Shown: positions 49,095 through 60,346 of the stretch, piece after piece
Position numbering within the stretch: the first letter of the stretch is position 1
Layout of the letters: each line of letters opens with the position of its first letter
Source of the DNA: Cryptomeria japonica
Lineage: Eukaryota > Streptophyta > Pinopsida > Cupressales > Cupressaceae
Reading direction: 5' to 3'
DNA length: 64,000 bases
Assembly (NCBI RefSeq): GCF_030272615.1
Contig: NC_081412.1
Location: 144,066,247-144,130,246, forward strand
Program-made: the position numbers and the translations under genes
The notes under the pieces: generated by a model
Told to the model about the DNA's origin: nothing
The model's input: only the letters and a program-made list of their open reading frames with translations
Databases searched by the model: none

Positions 49095-49945
49095 TGTTGT
49101 GACTTTTTTCACACATCGCCCCATTGCAAATGGGGACCCTCTCTTTTTTTCTGCTTTCTAGGGTTTTTGTTAGTGTCCCGTGGCCTTCCGCTTCAGTTTT
49201 GCCTAGCCTTGCTCAGTTTTGAACAGTTCGAATCCTAGAGATTGAAAGTCAATTTTTGCAAGCCAAGTGATAACAGAGTCTGGATACCGTCAAAGTGCCC
49301 AGAAAGGCCAAAGGACGAAGAGCGCAATTGATTTGGACGAATTCGAACAACTTTCTATTTTTAGAAAGTTTGTTTTTTGCTTTTTCCTATTTTTTAGGAA
49401 GTTCGTTTTTGGCATTTTTAGCCCAATCCCTGGTATGACTATTTTTAGAAAGTTTTCCCTATTTTTTAGGGATGCCTGCTTTTTGCTTTTTCAGAGTGGG
49501 GACCTGTTGTGACGTATTCACACATCGCTCCATTGCAAATGGGGACCCCTACTTTTTGCTTTCTAGGGTTTGTTTTCTTGGTCTTTTAGGTTCTTATCTA
49601 TTAGCCTTCGCATTTGGAGAGTTGTCAGAGGGATCATTAAGATAGCAGGCTCTGCTTGAGCTAGGATGAGTAAGTGGATGCTCCAGGTCAGGGTCTCTTT
49701 GAAGGCCTTCCTTAGGTCAAATTTTGTTCTTGTTGCTAGGTGATAACTGGTTTGAGTTTGAGGAAGTCAATGAAGATTTGTGAGTGAGTATCATCTTTGA
49801 GGGTTTGGGATTGGTCCAATAGATGAAAGATGAAGTCCTAGGCATAATTTGATGAGAAGCTGACCTATTTATCCTCTGGGAACCCCTTGGACAAGGCTAG
49901 ACTTGGTGAGATTGATGAAAAGGTAAGGAATTTGAGCATAAATGT

Positions 49946-51960
49946 GAATTTCTCTCCTGACCCTTCCAAAGCCTCCAAAGCGAAATTTCACAAAAGACCC
50001 AAGATTTCACCTAAAGTCGTTGAATAGTTGGGCGAATTTGCAAGGATATGGAAGGAAATGGATCAAGGGTTGAGTCTAGGCAAAGTCAAGTCAAACTCAA
50101 GGTGAATTAAGCCTAGAAGAGGAATTTCGCTCCTGACCCTTCCAAAGGGTCCAGAGCGAATTCCTCCATAAGACATTCTACCTTGCCCCAAACTAAGAAC
50201 TAACTCTTTCCCAGGCATTATTGAAGGCAAAGCACTTGTTTGGATAAGGAAATGTGGGAGATGAAGTCAAGATTTGAGCCTAAGTATGAATTTCGCTCTT
50301 GACCCTTCCAAAGGGTCCAAAGCGAAACTCTTGAAGGACCTTATTTCCTCACAAAACCTTGAGGTAAAATGCCACTTTGAGAGCAAAGATGACTTAAAGA
50401 TGATAGGAGAAGGTTTGAGAAGTTAGATCCAAGGCAAAAACCAGAGGAAAGAAGTGAGAAATGAGCTCAAGTATGAATTTCGCTCCTAACCCTTCCAAAG
50501 AGTTTAGAGCAAAATTCCCATGACCTCTATGTTGCTCTTTGTTATGACCAAGTTTTTTGACTTCTAGGGCATAGTTGGGAAGATTTTGATGTGTGCTTGC
50601 CTTTGAAAGGTAGTTTGAGGCATTGGAGTGGTGAAAATCAACCTAAAACAAGAATTTCGCTCCTGACCCTTCCAAAGGGTCCAGAGCGAAATCCTCAACT
50701 TGACCCTCTATTTTGCCTAATGCATCAAAATGACCTTGTTTTGAGCTAAGTGGATGGAAAATTGACTTGATTATGATCAAGAGGGATAGGTTTGATCAAG
50801 TTTGAAGTGAGTTGAGGAGAGAAGAAGTGTGAAATCAACCCAAAATATGAATTTTGCTCCTGACCCTTCCAAAGGGTCCAAAGCAAAATTCTCCATAGAC
50901 ACTATTTTCTTCCTTGTTTAGACCAAAATCCTTGTTCCTTGGACATAGTGAGGGTGGACTGGCATGTTTTTGCCTTTTGAAGTGATTGAAAGTGAAGGAG
51001 ATGAAGGATTTTGTCTAAAATCTTGAATTTCGCTCCTGACCCTTCCAAAGGGTCCAAAGCGAAATTCCTCAAAAGCACCTTTTTTCCCTTTGTGTGAGGT
51101 CAAACCTTGTTTCCTATGGCATGGCTGACGGTGGATTAGTTTATATTTGCTTTGCAATGTGGATTGGAGTTAATGAAATGAAGGAATTAAGCCTAAATCA
51201 TGAATTTCGCCCTGACCCTTCCAAAGGGTCCAGAGCGAAATTCTCAAAACCTCCTTTTTTCTCCCAATTTTGTGTTGAGCCGAATGTTGATGGGGGTGAA
51301 TGGAGCTTGCAGATGTCCCTAGGCATGCATTTGACTGAGTTGTGATCACAAAATGTGAAGATTTTGAGCTAAAGTGTGAATTTCGCTCTTGACCCTTCCA
51401 AAGGGTCCAAAGTGAAATTCTAAATAGGTGCTGTCCTTGGCCATGGTCTGGAGCGAATTTCTCCTTTCAGGCTTTCCTGGGGATCAAACAAGTATTGCCT
51501 TCATGAGAAAGAGATCCAAAGGTGAGAATCAAGGGGAAATGAAGTAAGAAGGATAGAGCTAAGTGAGGGAAAACAAGCAAAGTATGAATTTCGCTCCTGA
51601 CTCTTCCAAAGGGTCCAGAGCGAAATTCTCAAAATCCTCTAATTTGCTCATGTTTAAGATCAAGATATGGATTCCTAAGGTATTGGTCGAGAGTAGACTA
51701 GTATATACTTGCCTTGTTGTGTTTTAATCATGAATTTCGCTCCTGACCCTTCCAAAGGTTCTAGAGTGAAATCCTAAGGTACCCTAATTTCTTGCCAAAA
51801 AACACTTTGAAATTGACATCCCTTTGAGAATTGAGTAAGATTGAGATGAGGATAAGACATAAAAGCCAGGCTTAGAAGTGAAATGTTGAAAATGAGGTCT
51901 AATTGAGCAAAATAGCCAAAAATCGCTCTTGACCCTTCCAAAGGGTCCAGAGCGAAATTT
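49946..51960 (+). repeat. Array of 12 copies of a 43-bp imperfect palindrome, about 178 bp apart
   Basis: Copies start at about 49946, 50122, 50288, 50475, 50652, 50849, 51025, 51202, 51378, 51596, 51732 and 51918. Each has GAATTTCGCTC, then TGACCCTTCCAAAGGGTC, then GAGCGAAATTC, so the whole folds back on itself. The intervening DNA is much less conserved than the palindrome. One copy (50849) has changes on both arms that keep pairing (GAATTTTGCTC with AAGCAAAATTC). Confidence 0.93.
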
Positions 51961-52097
51961 CCTATAGGGCCTGTCCCTAGAGAGGATCCTGAGCGAATTC
52001 CATTTTGATACATTCTTGTTAATGATTTAAGGTAAGAAATGCTATCTTGGAATAAATATATCATGTGTACTCAATCATCTTTTGGTTTGTTTTGCAG

Positions 52098-52343
52098 ATG
52101 GATGAGGATCAGGCCACGACAAGGGCAACCTATTCAAGTTCCATCGTCATCAAGGACACTTCAAATGCATGGAGGAGAACTCAAGGTACTTCTAAAGCGT
52201 TGGAAGACTTCAAGTGTTCAAGGTGTTCCAAGCTATCCTCAAAGACCTCATTCTACCACATGAAGAAACCACAGGATGACAGAGAAGAAGGATCTTACAA
52301 GCACTTCAAGGCGAAGTATGTTGCCAGAGGAGAAATGACTTGA
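52098..52343 (+). CDS. Small ORF in unit G after a candidate 66-bp intron
   Basis: The ATG directly follows a splice-acceptor-like TTTGTTTTGCAG. A donor AAG|GTAAGA lies at 52031/52032, giving a possible 66-bp intron (52032-52097). The product is 81 residues: MDEDQATTRATYSS at the start, FKCSRCSKLSSKTSFYHMKK in the middle, a basic tail. The CxxC with a later His is zinc-finger-like but incomplete as a known family. Transcription is not shown. It may be a domesticated leader exon or chance. Confidence 0.35.
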   Translation: MDEDQATTRATYSSSIVIKDTSNAWRRTQGTSKALEDFKCSRCSKLSSKTSFYHMKKPQDDREEGSYKHFKAKYVARGEMT

Positions 52344-52984
52344 CCGTGAGGAGGCCTCATCAAACACATGGGAGTCAAAGAGGTACATCATTCATCGCAT
52401 CAAAGACAGAGGAGGATCAACCAAGACACAAACGTCAGACAAGGTGGCATCCCAATCACTATTTCTCCAGTCAGATAACTCCACCTTAGCATGTCCAGAT
52501 TCAATGTACCTGACTCACCAATGATGGCACAAACTTCGAGGCACCTACATCGGACCAAATTGAGCTTATCCACAAGTAGAGAACCTACATATAAGAACCT
52601 TGGAGTTGCCTCGATTGATCCTTAGGCGAAATCTTCAGCATTTGGGGAAACTTTGTTCAAGAGAGGATAAGATACTTTGGTATTTTATTCTGTGTTCGCA
52701 TGTGCATGAAAAACACATCAACAAGACCTAGGGTTTGCACTAATACCACTGACCTGCTTCGATCGCGATCAAGAATTTCTAAGTTTTGACCTAAAAAGCT
52801 AGTTTCCTACATTTTAGGGGTCATGATGCTTTAGATGGTTTGCCTGAGTGTGGATTTCAAATTTCAAGTCAATCTGGTTAAAATTGGTAAAATTGTGAAA
52901 TTTTGAAATTTTCCAAATTTTTTAAGTTTGGCTAATGAATGATGTTGAGTGTTATGGCAGGTGATGAAAACTCCACCCAAGGTG

Positions 52985-53880
52985 CTAGTGATGGAGGTGT
53001 CTTCAAAGTCCGCCATGCTTGGTGGAGAGTTCATAAACTCTGCCCTATGGGATGAAAGTAGTCAAAAGTCTGCCCAAGCATGATGATGGAGGTGCTTCAA
53101 AAGTCCTCTCAAGTTGAAGCCTTCAAAGTCCGCCCTTGAAGCATGTCTCCCAAAACTCCGCCCTATGCATTGAAGGCACCAAAAGTCCGCCCTCATGATA
53201 AGTAAAGAAAGTCTGCCATGTTGGAGGGAACACCAAAGTCCGCGATGCTTGAGGAAGTAGTCAAAAGTCCGCCTTGAAGAGGGAGCATAAAACTCCGCCC
53301 TACTTGATGTCTCATGAAAGTTCACCCTCCTTGATGCCTTCCAAAGTCCGCCATCCTTGGTGATAGACCAAAAGTGCGCCCTTGGAGATGGTTTCAAAAG
53401 TCCGCCTAGCCAAGGTATGATGATGCCATGGAGAGATGCCTCCAAAGTCAGCCGTGGGAGTGGTCTCTAAACTCCGCCATCCTTGTTGGAGGGATGCGAA
53501 AAGTCCGCCCATGATGGTGTGCAAGCCTCTTAAGGCCTCCCAAAACTCTGCCTTAGAGGTTGTCTCTCTAAACTCCGCCCTTGGTGAAGTCATTCAAAAG
53601 TCCGCCTTGACGAGGTAACTCAAAAGTCCGCCTTGGAGAGGTCATCCAAACTCTGCCTTGCCTAGAGCCTTCAAAACTCCGTCATGTGGTGAAGTCTTTC
53701 AAAAGTCCGCCTTGGTGAGAGCCTAACAAAGTAAGCATGAGAGCCTAACAATGGGGAGCCTTCAAAAGTCCGCCCTATGAATGGGATGAAAGAAGTTAAG
53801 GCAAACAAACATGATGATAGAGGTACCTCTAAACTCCGCCCAAGCATCAAGTTGGAAGATGGAAACTCCGCCCTACTCTT
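52985..53880 (+). repeat. D2 leader array, about 28 copies of AAARTCCGCC
   Basis: The core AAAAGTCCGCC or AAAACTCCGCC recurs about 28 times at 19-45 bp intervals, followed by short variable words such as CTTGG or ATGATG. Minus-strand frames in this stretch (for example 53062-53445) arise from the repeat. Confidence 0.85.
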
Positions 53881-54934
53881 GGAAGTCAAACAAAGTCAAC
53901 AACAAGTTCAAAATCAAATTCAAATGCTAGTGATGTCATCAAATCTTCCTAAAATTCGTACTTCTAACTAATTTAGAAAGTTGAAAAAAGAGATTTTCGA
54001 AGATCAATGAGCTGGGAAATCAAAATGGAAACTCAAGTTGGAACTATGGATTAAAATTGGAAAGAAGATATTTGCAGATTGAGGTGATGTTTAGACTAAG
54101 TTCCAAATTAGAAACCTTTTGGAAGATGCCAATCTATAGGCCTAGTTCAAATTTATGGACTGAATCCAATTTAGAAACTTACACAAGAAGAAGATTTTCG
54201 AACTCAAAGAGATGACAAAGCAACTCGAAATTGAATTGGAAACTTTCCCAAGGTTTAAGTTGAATTTAGAAACATGAGTTGGATGGTATTTATGTGTTTC
54301 TATTGTGAAATCAACTTCATTACAAATACATTCTTTGTTTCTTCATTCTCACACCAAGAAGTTTGAACTTTCTGAGCAAGCTAAGGAAAACATTCAGAAG
54401 TATTTCGCAGATTGAAGGTCATTTGGAAGACAATCTTGGTGTTGCAAGGATATCTCATGCAGTTTGGGCGAGCTTCTTGAGGAATTCTGATTTATTAGCT
54501 TCATTCTTGTCAAAGAATCCGCAGATTTTGGAGTGGAACTAGCTGGTAGAAGGCAGAGTTGTTAATTTTTCTGAGATTTCTTAAGATCTTCTAGCCTTAT
54601 TCTCATTCATTCGAAGGTGAAGTTGGATTTAAAATGCAGATTTATTGCATTCGTTGGAAGTAATTTTTGTGGACTTATTCAAATTTTTAGTGAGAAAAAT
54701 CATTTTGTTGACTAAATGGAAGGAGAGTTTTGGAGCTATAACACTTCGTTTGTTGGATTGCAATCATAAATGTCCTTAGGTTGAATTGTTTACATGTAAA
54801 AAATCCATTGTTGTGGCTAAGTATGAAAATGAAATAAAATCTCCAAGCACTTGGCCATTCTCAGCCTCGATTTTCTTTAATCCAAGATCTGATTTCCAAC
54901 TTAAGCTTCATGTTTACTTGCAGATTTTAGACAC
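53881..54934 (+). other. D2 leader, ORF-proximal part
   Basis: Noncoding. Loose repeats of GAAGATTTTCGA- and TTGGAAAC-like words. A splice-acceptor-like TTTACTTGCAG ends at about 54926, just before the ORF. Confidence 0.5.
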
Positions 54935-57900
54935 GATGAAGTTCTAGGTAGACAAGGATGCTCCTCTTGAGTTGAGAATGACCTTGAAGTGGAAGAATGT
55001 CAGCGACAATAACCTCGGGCATATTAATCTGAGGGAGTTTAAGAAGAGGATGTTCGATTTAGACAACCTCGTGCCTACCATGACCGCGCGAAAGATGATG
55101 AAAAGTGGCATCGTGCATGCTGCCGGTTTCCTCCCTACCATGCAGTGCACTGAGTTGGTAGCTGAGTGTGCTAGGCACTACAACCCTGTCAATATGGATA
55201 TTGTCGCACCAGATGGGAGAGTGTTGGCAAACATCAGCGATGAGGCCATTAGGGAAGCCTTCAGAATTCCAAAATATCATAATACTATGTACGTAACCAA
55301 GGATGAAGCTGATTGCATGTATTAGGATCATTTGGAGGAGTATGACGCCATCGTCAATCATTCCTGGCTGGACAAGCCAAGGAAAGGTGCCTCCAAACTA
55401 CAAAGGAAGAGCTTGGTGAGGGCGTACTTCAAGGAAGATATTGGAGATATGATTGTCCTACTGAATAGGATAATGGGTAATCCAGAAGGCGCCCCATTTG
55501 AGCCTTGGATGTATTATTTTATAAATGAAATAATGAACGGAGTTAAGATGATAGACTGGGCTCGAATGATAAGTGATAACTTGGACAGCCAATTGAAGAA
55601 TCTGGAAGCGAATAGGACTTTCTTCATGAGCTCATACTTGTTCTATTCCCTGGCTAGAACCTACAGGTATAGAAGCCTCACTTGCAGAGGGGAAGTGGGA
55701 AACAAAGAAAATCAGTTTCCTGTCTATGACTGTTATCCCCAGTTTCACATGGAAGAAAAGTTCCATTTCAAGAGGGTGAATGACACATTTCTCATGCACA
55801 TCACACGGACGCTGCAAGGTGGACTACATCAGAGACTCTCTCAAGAGTCTATAGACTTCATCAGTAGATTTGGATATTGGTATATTCAATACCCGAAGGT
55901 CACTTAAATTAGAATTCAGGGGTTTTCCGGATCTCCTTATAAGCTCCCAGCTTATCCTACCAACTGAGTCGTGCTACTGGAGGTTGTAAGGCAATTGGAG
56001 GGATATATGACAGTTCAAAGAGATAAGCAGAAGAAGACAGGAACCTCCTCTCTCACGATTGGAAATGGACTAGAGACGTGCTCGTCATCACAAGCTGCTG
56101 CCACTGCTGAGAAAGAGTTGGCTTGGTACCCTTTTTACTAGTACAAAGCAAGAAAGAATTTTGATCCGTTCCATAGGATGAAAAGGGTCGAAGGGATGGC
56201 ATTTGAGCACAAAGATGATTTGGAAGATTATTGGGCTAACACAGACGATAGTTTCGAAATCAGGAGGAGATTTTGGTCAAGGATTCCCTTGAGCATGGTA
56301 AGAGCAACAAAAGTTTTTAGAGTTGCTGATCAAGTAGAAGACAACCTTAAGCTTCAACAACCAGGCTTTGAGAAGATGAGGAATGAGCCACTAGCCTTGA
56401 TCGATTGGTCAGAGGGAGAGAAATCAGATCTGGCAGACCTCATGAGGTTGGTGGTCGAATACTCTAAGTGGTGGGCATCTGAGAGGACGAAACAATTGAA
56501 GTCTAAAGGTGTGGCCCTGACCCATGATTTAATGGAAGTAGATGACTCTCTGTCCTCCAACCCTTGTATCTCCGCAGACAATGCTCGGAATCCAGAGAGT
56601 GTTGGGTCTCGGAAAAGGAAGGAATTAGTTGGAAGCTCTGGAAAGGCCAGAGGAAAGAGAATTGTCGGGAAGAGACGAGAGTCCATCAAAGGTCATTCCA
56701 TCCTGAGTGTTGCGTCTGCTGCACCTAATCAAAATGCAGCTGAAGAGCAAGAGATGGAGACATATATGGTAAATAATGAAGTGAGAGTGCCTTCTCCTTC
56801 AATTGAGGAAATAATGAAAGAAGTTGTCCAAAGTCCAGACAGGGAACAAGTTTCAAATGCAGCCGCAAAAGTTGAAGAGCCTGAGCCCCCAGTAGTTTTC
56901 CTCGATGGTATAGTTACTGGACCAGGAAGGGCAGATGATGGGTTTGATCAAAACACTGTGGAGTAGTCAACCATTCCTGATTGGTTGAGGGAAAGGATAA
57001 GGGCTAAGGTCCCTAAGGAAACCCATTCTGAAGAGAATACAACAACATTTCTGGGAAAGGTGAATGAACCAGTCATAGTCAAGCCACCTAAGCAAGCCAA
57101 AAAATTCTCTTTGATTCAGAGGGATAGTGCAGGGTTTCCGACAGTTCAGATAGCTATGCCAAAGGAAGGGAAAACTCGGGACAATATTGCCCCAGAGGAT
57201 TATAAGATCACCACTATAGAGTTGGATAAGCCTACCCAGGACCAAGAAGTCCAGTACTTTGACGACTCCTGCAACGACCTCAAGGCAAGTCTAGCCCAGG
57301 AGAGGGAGAAAAGGAAGAAGGTAGAGGAAGAGAACCAACAATGGAGGAAATATGTTCTCCATCTCACTTGGCTGATAGTTCTGATACTTAATATAAGTAC
57401 AGATCCGATAGCCAACAAGATGAGAGGGGGGGGTGAATCATACAAACTTAATCATTAATGAAAACATCAGATTCAACCTCGGTAACATATATCAGTCATA
57501 GAATAAAAACTGTCAAACATGCAAACTCAAAAGCATATGAATAATATAAACCTCATAACACCAGATTTAACGTGGAAACCCAAATAGGGAAAAACCACTG
57601 TGGGATTTCGGACCCACTAAGAAATATACTCTTCTAGAGTATGCTCGGTTAAAAGCCAATCCTGTTAAAGATTACAAAACACATTGCTAGATGTGACCCG
57701 GTTAAGGGATTTCCCTCAGATCTGTTAGGATCTTCACTTTGTTAGAAGTGACCTTGTCAAAGGATTTCAAACACTCATTTAGAATGTCACCTTGTTAGAG
57801 GATTTACTTATAAGACTGTGAAGTCCACTCGGTTAAGAGATTTCCTGTTACTTTCACAAGCTAACAGTAATACAATCTATTTGCAACTTTACATCTAAAA

Positions 57901-59616
57901 TGCTAAAGCAGATTCTTATTTGTTCAACACAATCTAGACATAGAAATATTCTTGTCTATCTGCTGGGCATCAATACTCTGTTATTCCAACAGGTCTTCAA
58001 GCTTCTGTGCTCGGTGATCACTATGTAGCATCCCTGTGCATACACTTGCCCGCATCCACTGTTTATCAACAGTTCCTTATTTATAAACAATCATCTAACC
58101 GCTTAATCTCCTTGATCACATTTCCCATGATCAATCATAGCCATCAGATCTTCAATCTTGTCTAGGTTCATTGTATCTTATGATCTGAAAAACGTTTTAC
58201 CCTGCCTCGGAACTTGCACAATCATCTTGGAACTTGTGTTAGGGTAATGCGGTTCAATCTGAGCTGTAGATCTTCTTGCCGACTTTCCATTGCCTTAGAT
58301 TTGTTAACAAACTTCTTCCACGGCTTGCCAATCATTGATCCGCTCCAGCTCATTAGCTTCTTTTATTAAATATCACATGTAAACATTTAATGCATTCTGT
58401 TATAGCTCGGTTACAACTCGGTGAATACTAAACTTTACTTGGTAGACATTCTGTCTTCATTAACCGACTGCGATAACCTTAGGGTTTATCGACTAGGTTC
58501 TTTGCCTGATAACATAGTGTAGTATTAACCTTTACATTTTACAACATATGTATGATGTTAAAACAATCTAAAACATCAAGATCTCATCATTGTCTGACTC
58601 GATAGAGTTGCCCATTGAATAACTTATCCTTTTATTCATCATATTCTTTCCTGTGTCTTTACCAACTTCTTTATAATCTTCATATCATATTTCTTAAGAT
58701 ATGGCAACATCATACTGAATTAGAAAATCAATTTCTTGACATCAATGACAAAATAATAATATCAAGACAATAAAACATCTTTAATCAGTTATGTCCATAA
58801 TCATCAACAACCTTCTCAATATCTTTGTTATATTGCCAACACTGGCCACTCAACCATGAGATACCAGTCACTCCGCAACCTCTTCAACAAGAGTCAATGA
58901 AGGATTACGAGGACATGAAGGGCACATTCACACAGGCCAAGGAATGGATTTCAGATGCTTCGGCATGTGTTGACATACTTGTAGAAAATTTAGTATCAGC
59001 ACATGAGTTGGCCTCTTCACTAGTCAGTTGAATTCAAGACCTAGTTGCAAATTGGGAAGATGTTGAAGAAATTCAAGATGAAATACTTCCGCAATTGAAG
59101 GTTATCCGAGGCCTGTCAAAACGGAGTTTGGTGGATGCAGGTGTCATACAGGTTGGGGATAGATATGACTTTAACACCTGGTATTGTTCTTTAGTCACCA
59201 AGATTGAAGTCATGAAGAAATCCGAGACTAAGTGCTTTGAAACAGAGGAAAGTGTCAGAGAAATTTTGAGTAAGGTGTTTCGTGTAGCATCAGAGATCTG
59301 GAAGAAATAGAGTATACGAGAAAAACACTTGCAGGCAGAGAACCTGAGAGCCAGAATTCAATCGAGCTTTTTCAAAGACTTGGGGATGATTGATAAGGGC
59401 GATCTTTCAAGGATTGCAAGTTTTCTCTTCATTGACGAGAACTTTCTTGCCCAAGCAGTTGAGTGGGAAGGCATCCTCGCCACATTTATTGATGATGTGG
59501 ACATCATCGACTTCCAGATTAGCAACTTGCCAAGTGTGACTATGGAGGAGGTCAGGCTCATCGTGTCCAGATACATCGGATCTGCAAAAGGGGAAACTAG
59601 ACACTCACCTCAGTGA
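54935..59616 (+). CDS. D2 long ORF: head, basic linker, coiled-coil tail (fossil)
   Basis: Coding spans about 3.2 kb once the solo LTR at 57373-58841 is set aside. The head includes KMMKSGIVHAAGF, EAIREAFRIPKY, DMIVLLNRIMGNPEGAPFEP and LTCRGEVGNKENQF, all paralleled in D1. The linker near 56605-56690 is basic (GSRKRKELVGSSGKARGKR, then RRES). The tail (58825-59616) is heptad-like with YDFNTWYCSL near 59165 and an ISNLPSVTMEEVRLIVSRYI block that matches ...LPSISMEELDSVLARFLEYA in D1. It is about 90% or more identical to D3 at the protein level where both are visible. Several breaks. No retroviral-type enzyme domain. Confidence 0.65.
57373..58841 (-). mobile_element. Solo copia-like LTR inserted in the D2 ORF
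   Basis: On the minus strand it begins TGTTGGCAAT and ends ATCA. Flanks are TTGGC (57368-57372) and CTGGC (58842-58846), 4 of 5 matching. Length is 1469 bp. It shares with element B's LTR the G-run next to GTGAATCA and the GGGAAAAACCACTGTGGGAT block, so it comes from a related copia family. D3 lacks it at the equivalent position, giving an empty-site comparison. Confidence 0.85.
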
Positions 59617-60346
59617 CAATAGTAGCCGTGCCACATGTCACTTTCTTATTCTTTCAAACTAATAGAGTTTTGGGGAAACCCTAATTAGGGTTTGTAGCTT
59701 TCAATCTGGGCCCTTGATCACTGTTTGATCTCGACCGTTCATTTATTTTGAAAAACTATATAAGGCTACCTCCTCTCATTTGGAGAGTGTGAGGTTTTTG
59801 ACATATTGTTGCGTGAAGATCATTTTTGAATAATATATTGCATGTGCACTTTCTCTTAAGGTTTTGTAATCCCTATTGTTTGAATGATTAGCATGGTTTC
59901 AATTTCCTCAACATTTTAGTTAAAATTAATCTAGATTTGCTTTCATATTGTTAAATTGAATGAAGGATTTGATAAGTGTTAATTGATGGTGTATCTCTGC
60001 TCATACTTTTGGTGAATGGATGATTTCCATCTCACTGTACAAAGTTAGTCTGAGCCTATCCTCTATGCCTGCCAACATTTCAATCATAAGCACAACCCAT
60101 TGAAGATTGCACCCACTTTGTGTAGTTGTCCTCAGTGTGGCGAAGCAAAGTGTGGTTTCCCGAGAGCACCCAGTTGATACCGTCTCCGGAGTTCATAGGA
60201 TTAGATCAGCTTTCTCAAACTCTATTCCCCTTTTCCCTTTTTTTTTTGAAAGTCTAAATCCCGAAAAATCTGAAAAAAAGGAGAGCCTAAAATTGCTAAA
60301 TCCGTCTAAGTCCATAAGCTTCAAAGACACTTGTTAACGTAAGTCC
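59617..60346 (+). other. D2 3' region
   Basis: Noncoding 3' part with a TATATAAGG-like promoter motif at 59758-59766. It is nearly identical to the reverse complement of about 60509-61190 in D3. It ends at AGTCC (60342-60346), the candidate left target duplication of D3. Confidence 0.65.

Larger units (their letters stand above)
49505..52723 (+). mobile_element. Unit G: 3.2 kb LTR-like unit with palindrome array
   Basis: It begins TGTTGTGACGTATTCACACA (49505) and ends AAAACACATCAACA (52723). Flanks are GGACC (49500-49504) and AGACC (52724-52728), a 5-bp duplication with one difference. Both ends are close to D-family ends, so it is a relative without the long ORF, or a solo LTR. It holds the 12-copy palindrome array and a small spliced-looking ORF near its 3' end. 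Confidence 0.6.
49095..60346 (+). mobile_element. Element D2: D-family member, interrupted by G, a solo LTR and D3
   Basis: It starts TGTTGTGAC at 49095 and has a leader, a long ORF (54935-59616) and a 3' region that stops abruptly at 60346 where D3 begins. Its own end must lie beyond the window. Unit G (49505-52723) sits in the leader and a solo LTR (57373-58841) in the ORF. With G removed the leader is about 2.65 kb, close to D1's 2.9 kb, which supports this parsing. The alternative is that 49095-52723 is a 5' LTR and the ORF is internal; the poorer flank match (GGTCC against AGACC) disfavours this. Several coding breaks. Confidence 0.62.

Noticed and set aside
49946-51960. CRISPR-like repeat-spacer array
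   Set aside because: Plant nuclear DNA. The repeats are 43 bp with spacers of about 135 bp that are themselves related, and there are no cas genes.
49095-52723. A single 3.6 kb LTR of D2
   Set aside because: Flanks GGTCC and AGACC do not match, whereas starting at 49505 gives GGACC/AGACC. Removal of 49505-52723 also leaves a leader of D1-like length. Kept only as an alternative.
53062-53593. Minus-strand frames of 93-127 codons
   Set aside because: Arise from the AAARTCCGCC array. The residue pattern simply repeats with the array.
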